From assembly GCF_022965805.1 (NCBI RefSeq), contig NW_027331420.1, positions 180,173 to 244,172 on the forward strand: a stretch of DNA of 64,000 nt. Reading direction: 5' to 3'. Under the pieces are notes generated by a model. It was not told where the DNA came from. It did not search any database and was given only the letters and a program-made list of their open reading frames with translations. Shown in pieces: positions 47,023 to 59,196 of the stretch. A program made the position numbers and the translations under genes. The first letter of the stretch is position 1, and every line of letters starts with the position of its first letter. Origin of the DNA: Primulina eburnea. Its lineage: Eukaryota; Streptophyta; Magnoliopsida; Lamiales; Gesneriaceae.

Positions 47023-50000
47023 TGGATATTGAAGGCAGGAACCCTAACAATGCTATAAAGGTGAGAACTTTGTGCCAAAGAAATATCGATATTTTTTTTA
47101 CTAGTATTTTGGTAGTTGGTGATTTGTTGCCTACTGTTTTATTTTTGTTACAGAAAGAATCTTGGAGAGCTGTGCTGACCTTAGCTTATCAGAGTTTGGG
47201 TGTTGTTTATGGGGATTTAAGCACTTCACCTTTGTATGTATACAAAAGTACTTTTGCGGAGGACATCAAACATTCAGAGTCTAACGAGGAAATATATGGG
47301 GTTTTATCTTTCGTATTCTGGACTTTGACTCTGATTCCTCTTCTTAAGTATGTGTTCATAGTACTTAGAGCTGATGATAACGGTGAAGGTGGGACTTTTG
47401 CTTTGTATTCATTGCTGTGCCGCCATGCCCGGGTGAGCACTTTGCCAAATGGGCAGCTTGCTGATGAGGAATTATATGAGTATAGAAAAGATGGAATTGC
47501 ATCAGGTAATAAAGGTTTTGGCTTAAGCTTGAAATCGACATTGGAAAAGCATAGATTGCTGCAAAGGATGTTACTCACTTTGGCTTTGATTGGGACTTGT
47601 ATGGTGATTGGGGATGGAGTTCTTACACCAGCTATTTCTGGTATGAAATTGCTTCTTTTTGGTGGTGGTCACTGTAAATTTGGAGAAATTGAAACGTTGG
47701 AACTTAGAATTAACTCATATTTCTGTTGTATATGCTCAGTATTTTCTGCTGTGTCCGGATTAGAGCTTGTCGTGTCAAAGCATCATCACCAATGTAAGTT
47801 TCGTATGAATTTTGATCTGTCATTTTTACGTGTTAGAATTGTTTTTCTTAGTTTTGAAGAAGATGGGGGTATTCTTATTTCTGTCAACAAGCCAAAAAAT
47901 TCAATTGTCTGCCTAATCTTGTCTTTCACCATTTTTTTGGTGATGACTGAATTATTAAAAATATGAAAACTCGTATCATCGCGAATCTTGAATTTGTCAA
48001 AATGGCTTGTCTTAAGCTCATTATTGGTGCTTGGATTTCTGCATTGTTGCATTGTGAACAAAGTGCAGTGATTGGGATAGGCAAAGTGGAACTTTTTAAA
48101 TCGAGGAAATAAATATATGCTTAGTATTGAATTATTGATTGGATACAAATTCTAGGCCTCAAAGACATTGATGTTTGAATGCTCAAGATGTTCCAACCTC
48201 CAATTTAATCTCCAAAAATAAATTTATTCTCATAGCTTAGTGTATTTCGTGGACAAAAAAATTCCACCAAATTGTGCTGAAAAGTCATTATTGTGGGGGC
48301 ATTTCGTGCATTAGGACTAACTTCTCGCTTTAATCAAATAAATATTAATATGATTTATATTGAAGTAAAGTCAGGCCGCCATCTTCTTGATTGTGGCGGA
48401 CCATATAGCTGTATTCTGACGACGAGATGCAACTTAAATTAAAATAAGTTGTATTTAGTGTAAAGTAATCACTTACGAACAATAAAAGACAATGGAGTTT
48501 AATGATTTTCTGCTGAAAATGTGATGTTGTAGAGAGAAGAGAACATATAGTGGTTGAAATTTAGTTGAAAAATTAAGTGTGATATGTTAAGATGCAATAT
48601 TTTTATGGTCATATGATCTTCTGTTCTCTCGACATCTCCATTAGTGATACGATTCCCGCTGGACCTGGGCTTATCTACAGGTGCATATATGACCTGTTAC
48701 CAAAGTATTATCTACTTGCGCTGAATTACTCCTCCACTCAATTCAGATTTGTCACGGCTTAATGCTTTATAGATTAACAACTTCTCGAAAAAGTAATACT
48801 GTTGCTTCTGAAAGGAAGGGAATGAAAATTGGAGTTTTGCCTGTTTGTTTTTCTTGTGAGGGAAAAAAAATCTAATCTTGGTGCCGCCTATCATTGCTGT
48901 ATCAGCAGTAGAGCGTAGTACCAAAAAGCTGGCATTCAGATTTACCATTTTTTGGAGAACCATTATTAGGTGCCCAGATATTATTAGTTGTCGGCTAATG
49001 TAGCTATGGGCCATGCTTTCTCTATGCATGTCCTGATTTTTTTGTCTATTAAGTTGTTAAGAAATGGCTAATGTATTTTTTTCCTTAAATTTTTCATGTT
49101 TCACAGATATCGAAGTCCCTGTTGCTTGTATAATACTGGTTTTCTTATTTTATCTGCAACACTACGGAACCCACCGAATAGGATTTCTGTTTGCTCCAAT
49201 CGTGATTACTTGGCTATTCTGCATCAGTGCCATTGGAGTGTATAATATATTCCACTGGAATCCGAATGTTTATCAGGCACTCTCTCCTTACTACATGTAT
49301 AAATTCTTGAAGAAGACTCGAAAAGGAGGCTGGATGTCCTTGGGTGGGATATTGTTGTGCATAACAGGTTATTAGAGCTTATAATGCTATTTATTTCTGC
49401 TTAAAAGTATCCTTATAGTTTCTTCCTTTTAAATCTCATTTAGATGTGATGTATATTTTCAGGTTCAGAGGCCATGTTTGCTGATCTTGGACATTTTTCG
49501 CAGCTGTCCATCAAGGTGAGTGGATTTTTTACTTTTCTTTTTATTATTTGAGTTTCAGATTCTCTGTCAGATTATAGACTATATAAGAGATACGACCTGC
49601 CCTTGGTGTAATATATCATCGAGTCTGATAAATTCGACGCGTTTTGCAAAGTTTTTGCCGGTTCGACTTTGACTAAACAGCTGCCTTATTGCAGATAGCT
49701 TTTAGCTTTGTGGTTTATCCATCCTTGATCCTTGCTTACATGGGACAAGCCGCTTATTTATCCAAACATCATGTAATCGAGAGTTACTACCAAATTGGTT
49801 TCTATGAATCTGTACCTGGTATGTAAAGTTTCTATGTCAAATGTCATTTCATCTTTATGAGTAGTATCCAAGATAACTGAACTTTTTTTGAGTTTTGCGG
49901 CTAAACCATACCCTCCTCTCGTCATGCAGAAAATATTCGATGGCCTGTCCTCGCAATTGCAATACTTGCTGCTGTCGTGGGAAGCCAAGCCATCATCACT

Positions 50001-51315
50001 GGGACTTTTTCCATCATTAAGCAATGCTCTGCTTTGGGCTGCTTTCCAAGGGTCAGAATAATACACACGTCGTCTAAAATATGTGGGCAGATTTACATTC
50101 CAGCTATCAACTGGACTCTAATGCTTCTCGGATTGGCTGTGACCATTGGCTTCAGAGACACAAAACACATTAGCAATGCGTCAGGTAATATCTACGCTGA
50201 AATGACATCATTGTTTATGACAAGAATAAATTTCTTATTGCTCCCTGTTGGTCTCACCAGGTTTGGCTGTCATAACTGTTATGTTGGTAACCACATGTCT
50301 TATGTCTCTCGTCATCGTCTTGTGCTGGAATAGAAGTGTTGTTTTTGCCATGTGTTTCATATTCTTCTTTGGTTCCATCGAAGCCCTCTACTTCTCAGCT
50401 TCTCTCATCAAGTTTCGTGAAGGAGCTTGGGTTCCGGTTGCACTCTCATTTATCTTTCTAGCAATAATGTACATTTGGCATTACGGCACGTTTAAAAAGT
50501 ACGAGTTTGACCTTCACAACAAAGTTTCTATCGACTGGCTCCTCGGTTTGAGTCCCAATCTTGGGATTGTACGGGTCCGAGGCATTGGCCTGATACATAC
50601 AGAACTTGTTTCTGGAGTTCCAGCTATCTTCTCCCATTTCGTGACTAATCTCCCAGCTTTTCACCAGGTTCTAGTCCTGTTCTGTGTAAAATATGTCCCA
50701 GTTCCTCACGTGAGACCCGAGGAGAGATTTCTTGTTGGAAGAATCGGGCCCAAAGGGTACCGAGTTTATAGATGCATAGCCCGTTATGGATACCGTGATT
50801 CGCTCACGGATGATGTGGAGTTTGAAAGGGACCTTGTTTGTAGCATAGCAGAATTCATCCGTTCGGAGGGGAAAGAGTGGGACAGTCCGTCGGACAAAAA
50901 TCTAGAAAACGAAGAGAAGATGACAGTCATTGGCACTACATCAACACATACAAACGGCATCAAAATGTTGGAAAATGATGAAAAATTATCTGATATAGCC
51001 AGCGTTATGGAGCTAGGGGAAATTCATGCACCCGATATTCCAAGAAAAAGGGTAAGATTCCTCCTACCTGAAAGCCCACAAATCGATTCAGAAGCCCAAG
51101 CAGAGCTACGGGAACTGATGGAAGCAAGAGAGGCGGGGATGGCATTTATATTAGGCCATTGTTACGTGAAGGCGAAGTCCGGTTCGAGTCTGATAAAGAG
51201 GGTGGTGATCAATGTGGGGTATGATTTCTTGAGAAGGAACTGTGCATCACCAACATATGCACTGAATTTGCCTCGTGCATCTACTTTAGAGGTGGGAATG
51301 ATTTACCTTGTTTAG
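47022..51315 (+). CDS. KUP6: KUP/HAK/KT potassium transporter, KUP6/POT6 type
   Basis: A plasma-membrane K+ transporter; the KUP6/8 group is linked to K+ efflux, turgor and ABA responses. Eight exons (47022-47060, 47154-47640, 47740-47793, 49107-49367, 49463-49515, 49695-49818, 49930-50184 and 50261-51315) join in phase to give 775 residues against 782 in Arabidopsis KUP6. Family blocks in order: [20 protein letters not shown] (the GVVYGD motif of TM1), [153 protein letters not shown] long cytosolic tail follows, ending [11 protein letters not shown]. No missing block was seen. The first intron lies after residue 13. Converges with the ATL gene at 52.3 kb. Confidence 0.95.
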
Positions 51316-52255
51316 TTTTCAAGAAGAACATAGTTCTTGTAAATTAATATTGTAAAGCAAATGGGGACTCGACTTAGGCCTGTATGTTTTTACTTGGTCC
51401 TCGATAATTTATGGTATTATTACATACACCAAAGTTTTTCTCTTTTTTTTAGAATAAGTAAAATTAGTATAACTAAAACAAAACACAATAATGACACTGT
51501 CATAATACTAGAAAAAACACTTTATATATGGTAATATCATAATCAAATAGATTATAACATCATTATTATGAAGCTATTTCAACTACAAAAGTACATATAA
51601 CAAAATAAATAATATTTAAGGTGGAAATATGTATGGTTGAAACCGTACAAAAGTTTGAGCATTATTTATTGAAAAATAAACATAAATTAATTATTTTTTA
51701 ACTTCAAATATCGTAAAGTTAAGAGTAAAAATGCTGCATAATATAAGAATATTGCATCTCATTTTTCGTCATTCCATTTGAGACTTAAGTAAGTGATGGA
51801 TTGTGGTGCCACGATGAGTGAAACTTTTTAGTTGTCTGTGATGGTGACGTGGATGGTTCAAACCATTAGCCCCATCGCGGTCAATCTCAAACTTTGCTTT
51901 TGAAACAAAGTCGCTACTTTATGAAAAGGGAAATATATTGTTCAAAAAAAGAAAGGGAAATATATATTATTAATTATAATGCTGGTTTTATATTATCTTT
52001 ATCAGATATCACCAGGTGAACAAGACACAATTAAACCATAGCAGAATCGGATGACTCGGATCCGATACCCTGGATTTGAAATTGTTCTAAAACCAAGAAT
52101 TCGAGCAAATATGCCTCCAAATGGTGAAGAGTGAGGAAGGAAAATGTTTCCAAAAAAAAGTTGCATCCATCATATGAATTTATAATCTTCACAAATGATA
52201 ATTTTAAGAACAAACAAAAACTAACACTAGGTAAAAAAGAAAGGCAGAAAAGAGT
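51316..52255. other. 3' flanks of two convergent genes
   Basis: AT-rich DNA with the 3' UTRs of the KUP6-like and ATL genes. No other gene or repeat family recognised. Confidence 0.4.
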
Positions 52256-53404
52256 TCAGATGGCTTCTGTTCTATGCATCCATGATAAGTCCAAGTTCGG
52301 AGAAGATGGATTCTCAGTGTGGCTACCTGAAGAACTCCCAAACTTCCCCTTCTTTGACCACAGCCAAATCTTCGACACCGAATAGCTATCAGTCTTCGTA
52401 CCGATACAAATATTCTTCTCCAGTGCATTCCCATTAACTGATGAATTAGAAACTTGCTCCATCTCTTTGACAAGCTTCACATTGCGACCAGCTTGGTCAC
52501 GACTCAAGGACACTCTAAGGTTAGCATCATCGACAATGTACTGATACGAACCCAGAGAATAGCATCTTCTAGCATCCAATTTGCTACTGCTACTGTTACT
52601 GGTCTCTCCTCCTACCTCCCCCTCTTCAACGCCATTCAGTTTCCGGAATTTACCGAGTCTAACAGGAAAACGCCCTCTCACCGTAGCCACTTCGTCGATT
52701 TCCATTCTCTTTCGAGTATATGAGTACCCATTCGCTCCATAAACAGGATATCCATCTTCTTCCCGAAAACCATCATACTCGAAAATGGGATTTTCAATGG
52801 AGAATCCAGGATTGAAAAGGGTCATCCTACAGAGAGGACATGTTGAGTTTGACAGGAGCCATGTATCAATACAGTTGATATGGAAGGCATGGCTACAAGT
52901 AGGAAGCAATCTCAATTGGTCAGTCTCAGCAAATTCGCATAAACAAACAGCACAATCAAAGGGTTCTAGGGCACCCACAATCTCCTTATACGAAAACACG
53001 GGTAACCCATCAATATATGCTTGATCCAGACCGGAATCCTGTAAATGAAAGAGCTGTTGCAGCTGCCTTTGAAGGGCATCAGGACTAGAAGCATCAGGAT
53101 TTCTATTAGACAGAGAGGATGAATGGTTCTTGGTGAGAAATCTAACAAGCAAGTGGAGAAGACCAGATATGAAAAACAGAATAGCTAAAATAACTATAAT
53201 AAAGAGAACAGCAGGACTAATTTTTGATGAAGATGGAGAAGGGCTGGATTGTTTATGGAAATTACTGCTGACACCATATGCAGCGGGAGGTGAGGGGAAA
53301 AGGGGGTCGTTCTGACTGATTTGATGCTGGATCCATGAAACTTTTACATGGGCATGCCCCAAAAACCACCTGTTCCCTTGTATTTCTGTCATTGAACAAA
53401 TCAT
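52256..53404 (-). CDS. ATL-type RING-H2 E3 ubiquitin ligase, ATL13/ATL46-like
   Basis: Membrane-anchored E3 ligase of the larger ATL subgroup. Intronless coding region of 382 residues. A Ser/Pro-rich segment (~38-62) precedes the transmembrane helix at ~63-88 (AVLFIIVILAILFFISGLLH). The GLD motif region reads SGLDQAYIDGLPVFSYKEI (~124-142). The RING-H2 is at 151-192 (CAVC, C-SHAFH, NCIDTWL, CPLCR) with canonical spacing and the ATL Pro and Trp. The long C-terminal tail carries VRLGKFRKL and RRCYSLGSYQYIV, blocks I recall from ATL13/46/47 relatives. Either the first ATG (53404) or one four codons later could be used. Confidence 0.93.
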   Translation of the reverse strand: MICSMTEIQGNRWFLGHAHVKVSWIQHQISQNDPLFPSPPAAYGVSSNFHKQSSPSPSSSKISPAVLFIIVILAILFFISGLLHLLVRFLTKNHSSSLSNRNPDASSPDALQRQLQQLFHLQDSGLDQAYIDGLPVFSYKEIVGALEPFDCAVCLCEFAETDQLRLLPTCSHAFHINCIDTWLLSNSTCPLCRMTLFNPGFSIENPIFEYDGFREEDGYPVYGANGYSYTRKRMEIDEVATVRGRFPVRLGKFRKLNGVEEGEVGGETSNSSSSKLDARRCYSLGSYQYIVDDANLRVSLSRDQAGRNVKLVKEMEQVSNSSVNGNALEKNICIGTKTDSYSVSKIWLWSKKGKFGSSSGSHTENPSSPNLDLSWMHRTEAI

Positions 53405-54180
53405 CTGAAAACAAAATCATATACCAAGTCGCGGTTCATTTTAGGAACAAGACACCAGCAGGATTAACTCACTTATTTCTCTCTTCGACTTCCGAGCAGA
53501 CTTCCGAGCAGAAGGGAAACCGGTGCTTCAAAAACTTAAACATAAAAACCCCATAAGCTGAACAGAGAAAAACATATAAACACAAAATCTCGGATTTATG
53601 CAGAAAAAAGACTGATAGATAAGGTTGAAGCAAGTAGGAGGTTCAAGTACTGCTCAAGAACGAACAAATACAACTTGTTTGGTTCAACGATATTAAAGAT
53701 GATCACACCAAAATCTTTACAAAGATCGAGTCTTTACCAACCTTGACACTGCAGAAGCCGACCCATCAATGTACACTAATCTAGTAACATGGACCCCCTT
53801 CTTGCAGCTTCAGCAAAACCCTAAAAAGGACAACTTTTTTTTTTTGAAAATCGGAATCTTACGACCATCTTTTAGTATTATATGTTATATAATATTACGG
53901 AGAATAGGGGAAATTTAATGGGAAAACTATAACGTTCTTCCCAACTCAATAACACACATTTATTTACGTCAGAACAAACGTATTTATATACAAAAAGTAA
54001 TAAGAATAAATAAAAACTTGGTCTCGGTATTCATGTATTTTATACATAGTAAATACAGTACACATCTGTCCTAGGAAAACACTTTACTATTATTTTATAG
54101 TTATAAAGTCAAATACAAAGCACTAGCATCCAAGGGGAGTGTGTAACCTGGTTGCGTCTATATCACTTGCCTTGATTTAC
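53405..54180. other. Upstream region of the ATL13/46-like gene
   Basis: Contains the probable leader (and possibly a leader intron) of the minus-strand ATL gene, then AT-rich DNA. No other gene recognised. Confidence 0.4.
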
Positions 54181-54186
54181 TTGAGT

Positions 54187-54665
54187 ATGGGTGGTATATC
54201 ATACCATATCGTATCGTATCGAAAATCTTATATCGTATATCATATCTAAAATTATGGTAAAAAAAATTTATACAATATTGTACCAAAATTTAAATCGGTA
54301 TAACAAAAATTTCGATACATGTAACTAGCATAACGATTATATCGAAATTGCAAGGTATACCAAGATTTCGGTACAATATCGTTATATAACGTTTTATATC
54401 GAAAAAAACCTTACATTTTAAAATTTTTTGTAAATTTATTGTTTTCAAATATTATATATTTCAACATTTTTGTATATTTTTTCAGTATTTCAGTATTCCG
54501 GTATATACTGAAATTTTCAAATTGCATACTGTTACCGTACCGAAAATTTTGGTATTGTTACCGTACCGTATCGAAATCTTCGATATACCAAAAATTCGAT
54601 AAATTCGACATTTTTTCGATATGATAATCTCGATATACCGAAAATTCGATATTTTTTCTCATCCT
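54187..54665. repeat. Dispersed-looking repeat rich in GGTATA/TATCGAAA
   Basis: Dense repeats of ATATCG, TCGGTATA, ACCGTACCG and their complements make the stretch highly self-complementary (for example CATACCATATCGTATCGTAT and GTACCGTATCGAAATC). It looks like an old MITE or foldback remnant, but no clean termini or target duplication were found. Confidence 0.45.
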
Positions 54666-55355
54666 TACACTTGACTACCTCCGCCCCTGCCCCCACACGG
54701 ATTTAATCAATGTTTATTGGCAATCGAAACTACTTATCTTTAAAAAAAATAACTTAAAATATTTTAACCGGTTGGATAGTTAACTTAACTACAGGATGAA
54801 TCGATCCAATCAAAAAATTGTTATATTATATAAAATAATAATATAATATATTAAATAATATGCTTAAAATTATGTGTATATAAATAATAATTATTATAAA
54901 ATATTTGTCAAAATTTAAAATCTTAAAAAAATATAATCAAATATAATTATTATATTTATATTTTAAAATAAAAAAAAATCAAAGCATGCTCTAATACTAC
55001 TAAAATAATATTTTAACAAAGTTCAAAATCAAAATAATCAAATATGTATAATAAAAATATAATTTAAAATATAATTTTAAAGAATATAAGAAAATAATTA
55101 CATTCTGAAAAAATAAAAAATGATGAACATGTCGAATTAGTTATTGATGGTTCACGAACGATCTCGTAAAAAATGTTAGTAAACTTGGTTTGAATTGGAA
55201 ACATGATCGGTTCCGATTAAACCGGCTGTTCCGATTTTAAAAACATTGTCTATAACTACATTCTCTCTATGTTTTGATACACATGATGAGTCTCATATAT
55301 TTTTACATATATACGTAGCGTCGATCGACAAAAACCAAACCCAACCCATTAAAAA
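54666..55355. other. AT-rich intergenic region
   Basis: Very AT-rich (long ATAATAAT-like runs at 54830-55100). Nothing recognisable. Confidence 0.4.
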
Positions 55356-55758
55356 AGTGGGTCGCATGTGAGACCGTCTCACAGATCAAAATTTGTGAGA
55401 CCGGTCAATCCTACCCATATTCACAATAAAAATAATATTCTTAGCATAAAAAGTAAGTAAAAAGTAAGAGTGAGTCTAATGTGAGACCGTCTCACGGATC
55501 TTAATTCGTGAGACGGGTCAACCCTACCCATATTCACAATAAAAAGTAATATTCTTAGCATAAAAAGTAATACCTTTTCATAAAAAGTAATACCTTTTCA
55601 TGAATCATCCAAAAAAGAGATCTGTCTCACAAATACGACCCGTGAGACCGTCTCACACAAGTTTTTGCCAAAAATTAATATTTTTTCATGGGTGACCCAA
55701 ATAAGATATCCGTCTCACAGATACGACCCGTGAGACCGTCTCACACAAGTTTTTGCCT
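55356..55758 (-). repeat. ~180-bp repeat family, nested/composite copies
   Basis: In reverse orientation: a right half, then a complete copy with a 20-bp internal duplication (AGTAATACCTTTTCATAAAA twice), then a left half. The palindrome GTGAGACCGTCTCAC is intact at several positions. It ends ~100 bp downstream of the receptor pseudokinase stop. Confidence 0.82.
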
Positions 55759-55854
55759 TAAAAAAATAATTAGTCATTCTTGAATATGATGCCTGCATAT
55801 GGCTCTTAAATGTTTAAAAAAAAAGCTCTACTCTGGGTAGATATGATCTTGTGC

Positions 55855-57218
55855 TTAGACATCGATGAATGACTTAGTAATGGATAATTCAGAAACGTCC
55901 ATTGATTTATCCTCGTCCTCTCTAATCATACTAATCATCAACGCCACTTGATTCATGCTAGGCCGCGCCTCCGGGGACTTGTTAACGCATTTAATCGCGA
56001 CCTGCAACATGTTAACCATCCTTTCCTCGCTAGCCCCCTCGCGTACCAAGTTCCTGTCGAACACCTCCACCGTCCATTCCTCCCTAACGACTGCGAGAAC
56101 CCAACTCGCGAGGTCTATTCCATTGTTCAAAACATGTCGTCCTGTCAGCAGTTCCAGAAGAATCACACCGAAAGCGTACGTGTCATCCTTAAAGAGCATG
56201 TAGTTGCCTTCTTCGTGACCTCGAGTGGTGTTACTAGCCTGCTGGTTTACAAGCATTAGGCCATACTCGCTGATGCATGGCTCCATGTTATTGTTCAGCA
56301 AAATGTTTGATGATTTCAAATTTCCGTGTGGGATTCTGTCATTCTTCAGTTCATCATGCACGAAGGCTATTGCATCAGCTATCGCGGCAGCAACGGTGAG
56401 CCTGCTGCTCCAATCAAATTGTTGCCTGCTATGATTTCCTGCATCAAAGCCACGAAAAAAGAAAATCAATTGTTCAGATCATGATTTGTCAGATTCATGC
56501 TTTGAACTTCAAAACTTTAGCAGAAATAATTGCCATCATTGTGGATTAGCCTGAAAAGGCTTCCATTCTTTTGATACTCGTAAACCAGAAGCTTCTCCTG
56601 TCTGGAGCTGTAGAATGCAATGGCGGGCAAAACATGAGGATGCTTCACTTGATTCAGCCTTCTCATTCTCTGCTTGAAATCATTGCTAGAAATGGCCCAA
56701 TCCTTGATCCTCTTCACAGCAAGGCTCGTCCCCTGTGGCCCACACGCGACCTTGTAGACACTACCGTGGCTTCCTCTCCCTAGCAGCTCAGCTGGGGCCT
56801 TGAGTAGGTCTTCGAATTTCAGCCCGTTCACCTCAGGGCTCGTGAGAACTATCAAGGAAGAAGAAATCATGGCAGTTTCGGTTGAAGCGTGCGAGATATC
56901 AGTTTTGCTGACCCCTCCTGCCTTCAACTCCACGGTGGAGAAACTGGGCTTGGTGATGCTTTCATCAATAATGGCTACTACCTTGTTATCTGCGTCGATT
57001 TTCTCTTTTTTTGTCTTGCCTCTTTTGTATAGCCAAAGAAGCACGATGAATAAGACCGCTAGACCTATGAGGAAATATCCCGCGAACATGAGAATCTGAT
57101 CAGTAGAAACACCACCTCTATCAGAGTTTTGCTGATCAGCCGGTTCATGATAATCAGATTTTGCCGATTTCAAGAGAAACGTTGAAACAGCACAAGCCCA
57201 GATCAAGATTCGCTTCAT
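55855..57218 (-). CDS. Receptor-like pseudokinase lacking an LRR ectodomain (At2g26730-like)
   Basis: Related to the 'probable inactive' LRR receptor kinases. Two exons (57218-56534 and 56438-55855) would give 422 residues. Residues 1-20 look like a signal peptide; only ~20 polar residues precede the transmembrane helix (~41-64), where relatives carry several hundred residues of LRRs. A juxtamembrane stretch follows, then the kinase-like domain from ~130 (NGLKFEDLLKAPAELLGRGS). The glycine loop and AVK lysine (~169) are kept, but HRD is HGN (266-268) and DFG is EYG (286-288), so phosphotransfer is unlikely. The only in-frame join uses a GC donor (GATG/GCAATT) with acceptor GATGCAG; without splicing, the frame ends five codons later (HNDGNYFC-stop). 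It may be functional with a GC-AG intron, or a decaying gene. Confidence 0.82.
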
Positions 57219-58314
57219 GTTAGATGAAATAGAATCGGCCAAGAAAAAGGTTTCGAACATGAAAAACCGCAACAAGAATATATCAGGTGGATGTGTTCTT
57301 GCACAACGAGGAAAATTCCCAAGTTGAAATGATCACCGCGCTTTTTATAATGCTTATGGACGGAGATTTCGATGAGTTCGTGTATCCTTGTGGAAATATC
57401 GACAAAGTCAAGTAATGAGCCACTTAGATTAATTTAGGACCAACCATCTGCGTGCCGGCCGGCCCCTGGATTCAATTTGTGATAATTTTAAACCTAAAGA
57501 ATTCTCGAACTCTCCCTGCTGGAATTTGAAAAGGCACACTTTTTTAGTTTTTCCCTCATTGCTGGCATAAGCAGAATGTATAGTGATGTATGTATGCAGA
57601 ATGAAAACATACGAGCAAGACAAATTCAAGACAGGAACTTGAAATTGACCCGTCCAGTTTTGTATGTACTCATGTTATCAAGGCCAAAGAGCCGACAAGC
57701 TAGTTGATGTTGTGCGGTAGATTGGGTGAATGAGGCGGGTACTCTACGAGAAGATATATGTGCTTTCCATGTAATTTTTTTTTACTTTATGGGATGAACT
57801 TGACCTGACCTGTGGGATAAGTCAGAGGACACGACACGACACAACACAACGTGATGGGATGAACTTGGCCTGGTTTGATGGGATGAGCTCGGATAACCTG
57901 ACCTGGTCTGACGAATGAATATCTTTGATCGGAGAGGATCAGCTTGAGTCATACTGTAAACACTCAACAAGAAAATATCAGTTAATCACAACCATCTCAA
58001 CTCGTTTTCCTGACTAGCCAGCAATCTTAGTCATTTACTCGCATTTAACAATTCAAAATGTTTGGAATAATTCATAATAAAACGGCACAAATAATGTTTC
58101 TCAAGTCCAACAACTTCTTACTTCTTAGTACTTCTAATAAATATTTCTTTATCTTTATAAATTAATTTAAATAAATTATAAAATATTTTTTAACAATTAA
58201 TAATAAATATTAATAAAAACAAATAATTAATCCAATTGATAATGTATGTACGAGAATATTTACGTCCTTGTAGCTGGTTATTTATTATAGATGATGATGA
58301 GTTATTTAATTTAT
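57219..58314. other. Intergenic; degenerate minisatellite near 57785-57930
   Basis: Upstream region of the receptor pseudokinase. At 57785-57930 the phrase GGGATGAACTTG..CTG recurs imperfectly and a CACGACACGACACAACACAAC run occurs at about 57830. No gene recognised. Confidence 0.45.
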
Positions 58315-58497
58315 GAGTGAGTTTCATGTGAGACCGTCTCACGGATCTTAATCTGTGAGACGGGTTAACCTTACCCATATTCAAAATAAAAAGTAATACT
58401 CTTAGCATAAAAAGTAATAATTTTTCATGGATGACCCAAATAAGAGATCTGTCTCACAAATACGACCCGTGAGACCGTCTCACACAAGTTTTTGCCT
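58315..58497 (-). repeat. ~180-bp palindrome-ended repeat, well-preserved copy
   Basis: The cleanest single copy: both outer palindromes GTGAGACCGTCTCAC are intact, in reverse orientation. Its limits (GAGTGAGTTTCATGTGAG and CACACAAGTTTTTGCC in reading order) define the family ends. No obvious target duplication was seen. Confidence 0.85.
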
Positions 58498-59193
58498 TAA
58501 TTTATTTTAGAAAAAATGGATATCAAACGAGTGGACCCAAAATTTTAACTTTTTAAATTCAAATTTTTTTTGCAAAACATTTTACCTCAATTTGACCCTT
58601 TATGATTGAGAATTTTTTTAATAATATTAAAACTACAACAAATATACAGTATATTAATATTTATAATTATTATATCGTGATACATTTGCTATTATTTTAT
58701 GAAATTTTGAATTGAATTTTCACTAGATTTAGATAAAATAATTTTTTGTATCGAAATTTTTTTGTTGTACAAATATTATTCTACGTATAGCATGGCTCAA
58801 AAAAATTGTATGTATTTCAAATTAAACATTTTCATGTTATATAAGTATTTCGAAATTTTTAAAATGAGCATCGATTATATTTCATTTAAATTCATTAGTT
58901 TTTAGATATTTTGATGTTAAATTATATTTCGTATTCAGATGGAAATCCTAAATTTTAATTAGAAGATTTTAAAGTCTAAATATATAATTATTATAAATAT
59001 TCAAAGAAGTATTTTTTTAACCTTGATCTAAATTCTTGTTTTTTTTTTAAAAAAATATCTCTTCAAATATATTTAAAATACACTTAAACATGTTATTTTC
59101 TTAGAACAATTCCATTTAAAGCGCTTGATTGGGTTAGAAGGTCGCCGGTTGTCGTCTCCCACTTCTGCAAGTCTTTCCATCAGTTTTAACTTT
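58498..59193. other. AT-rich intergenic region
   Basis: Nothing recognisable between the repeat copy and the next MITE. Confidence 0.4.
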
Positions 59194-59196
59194 TAA

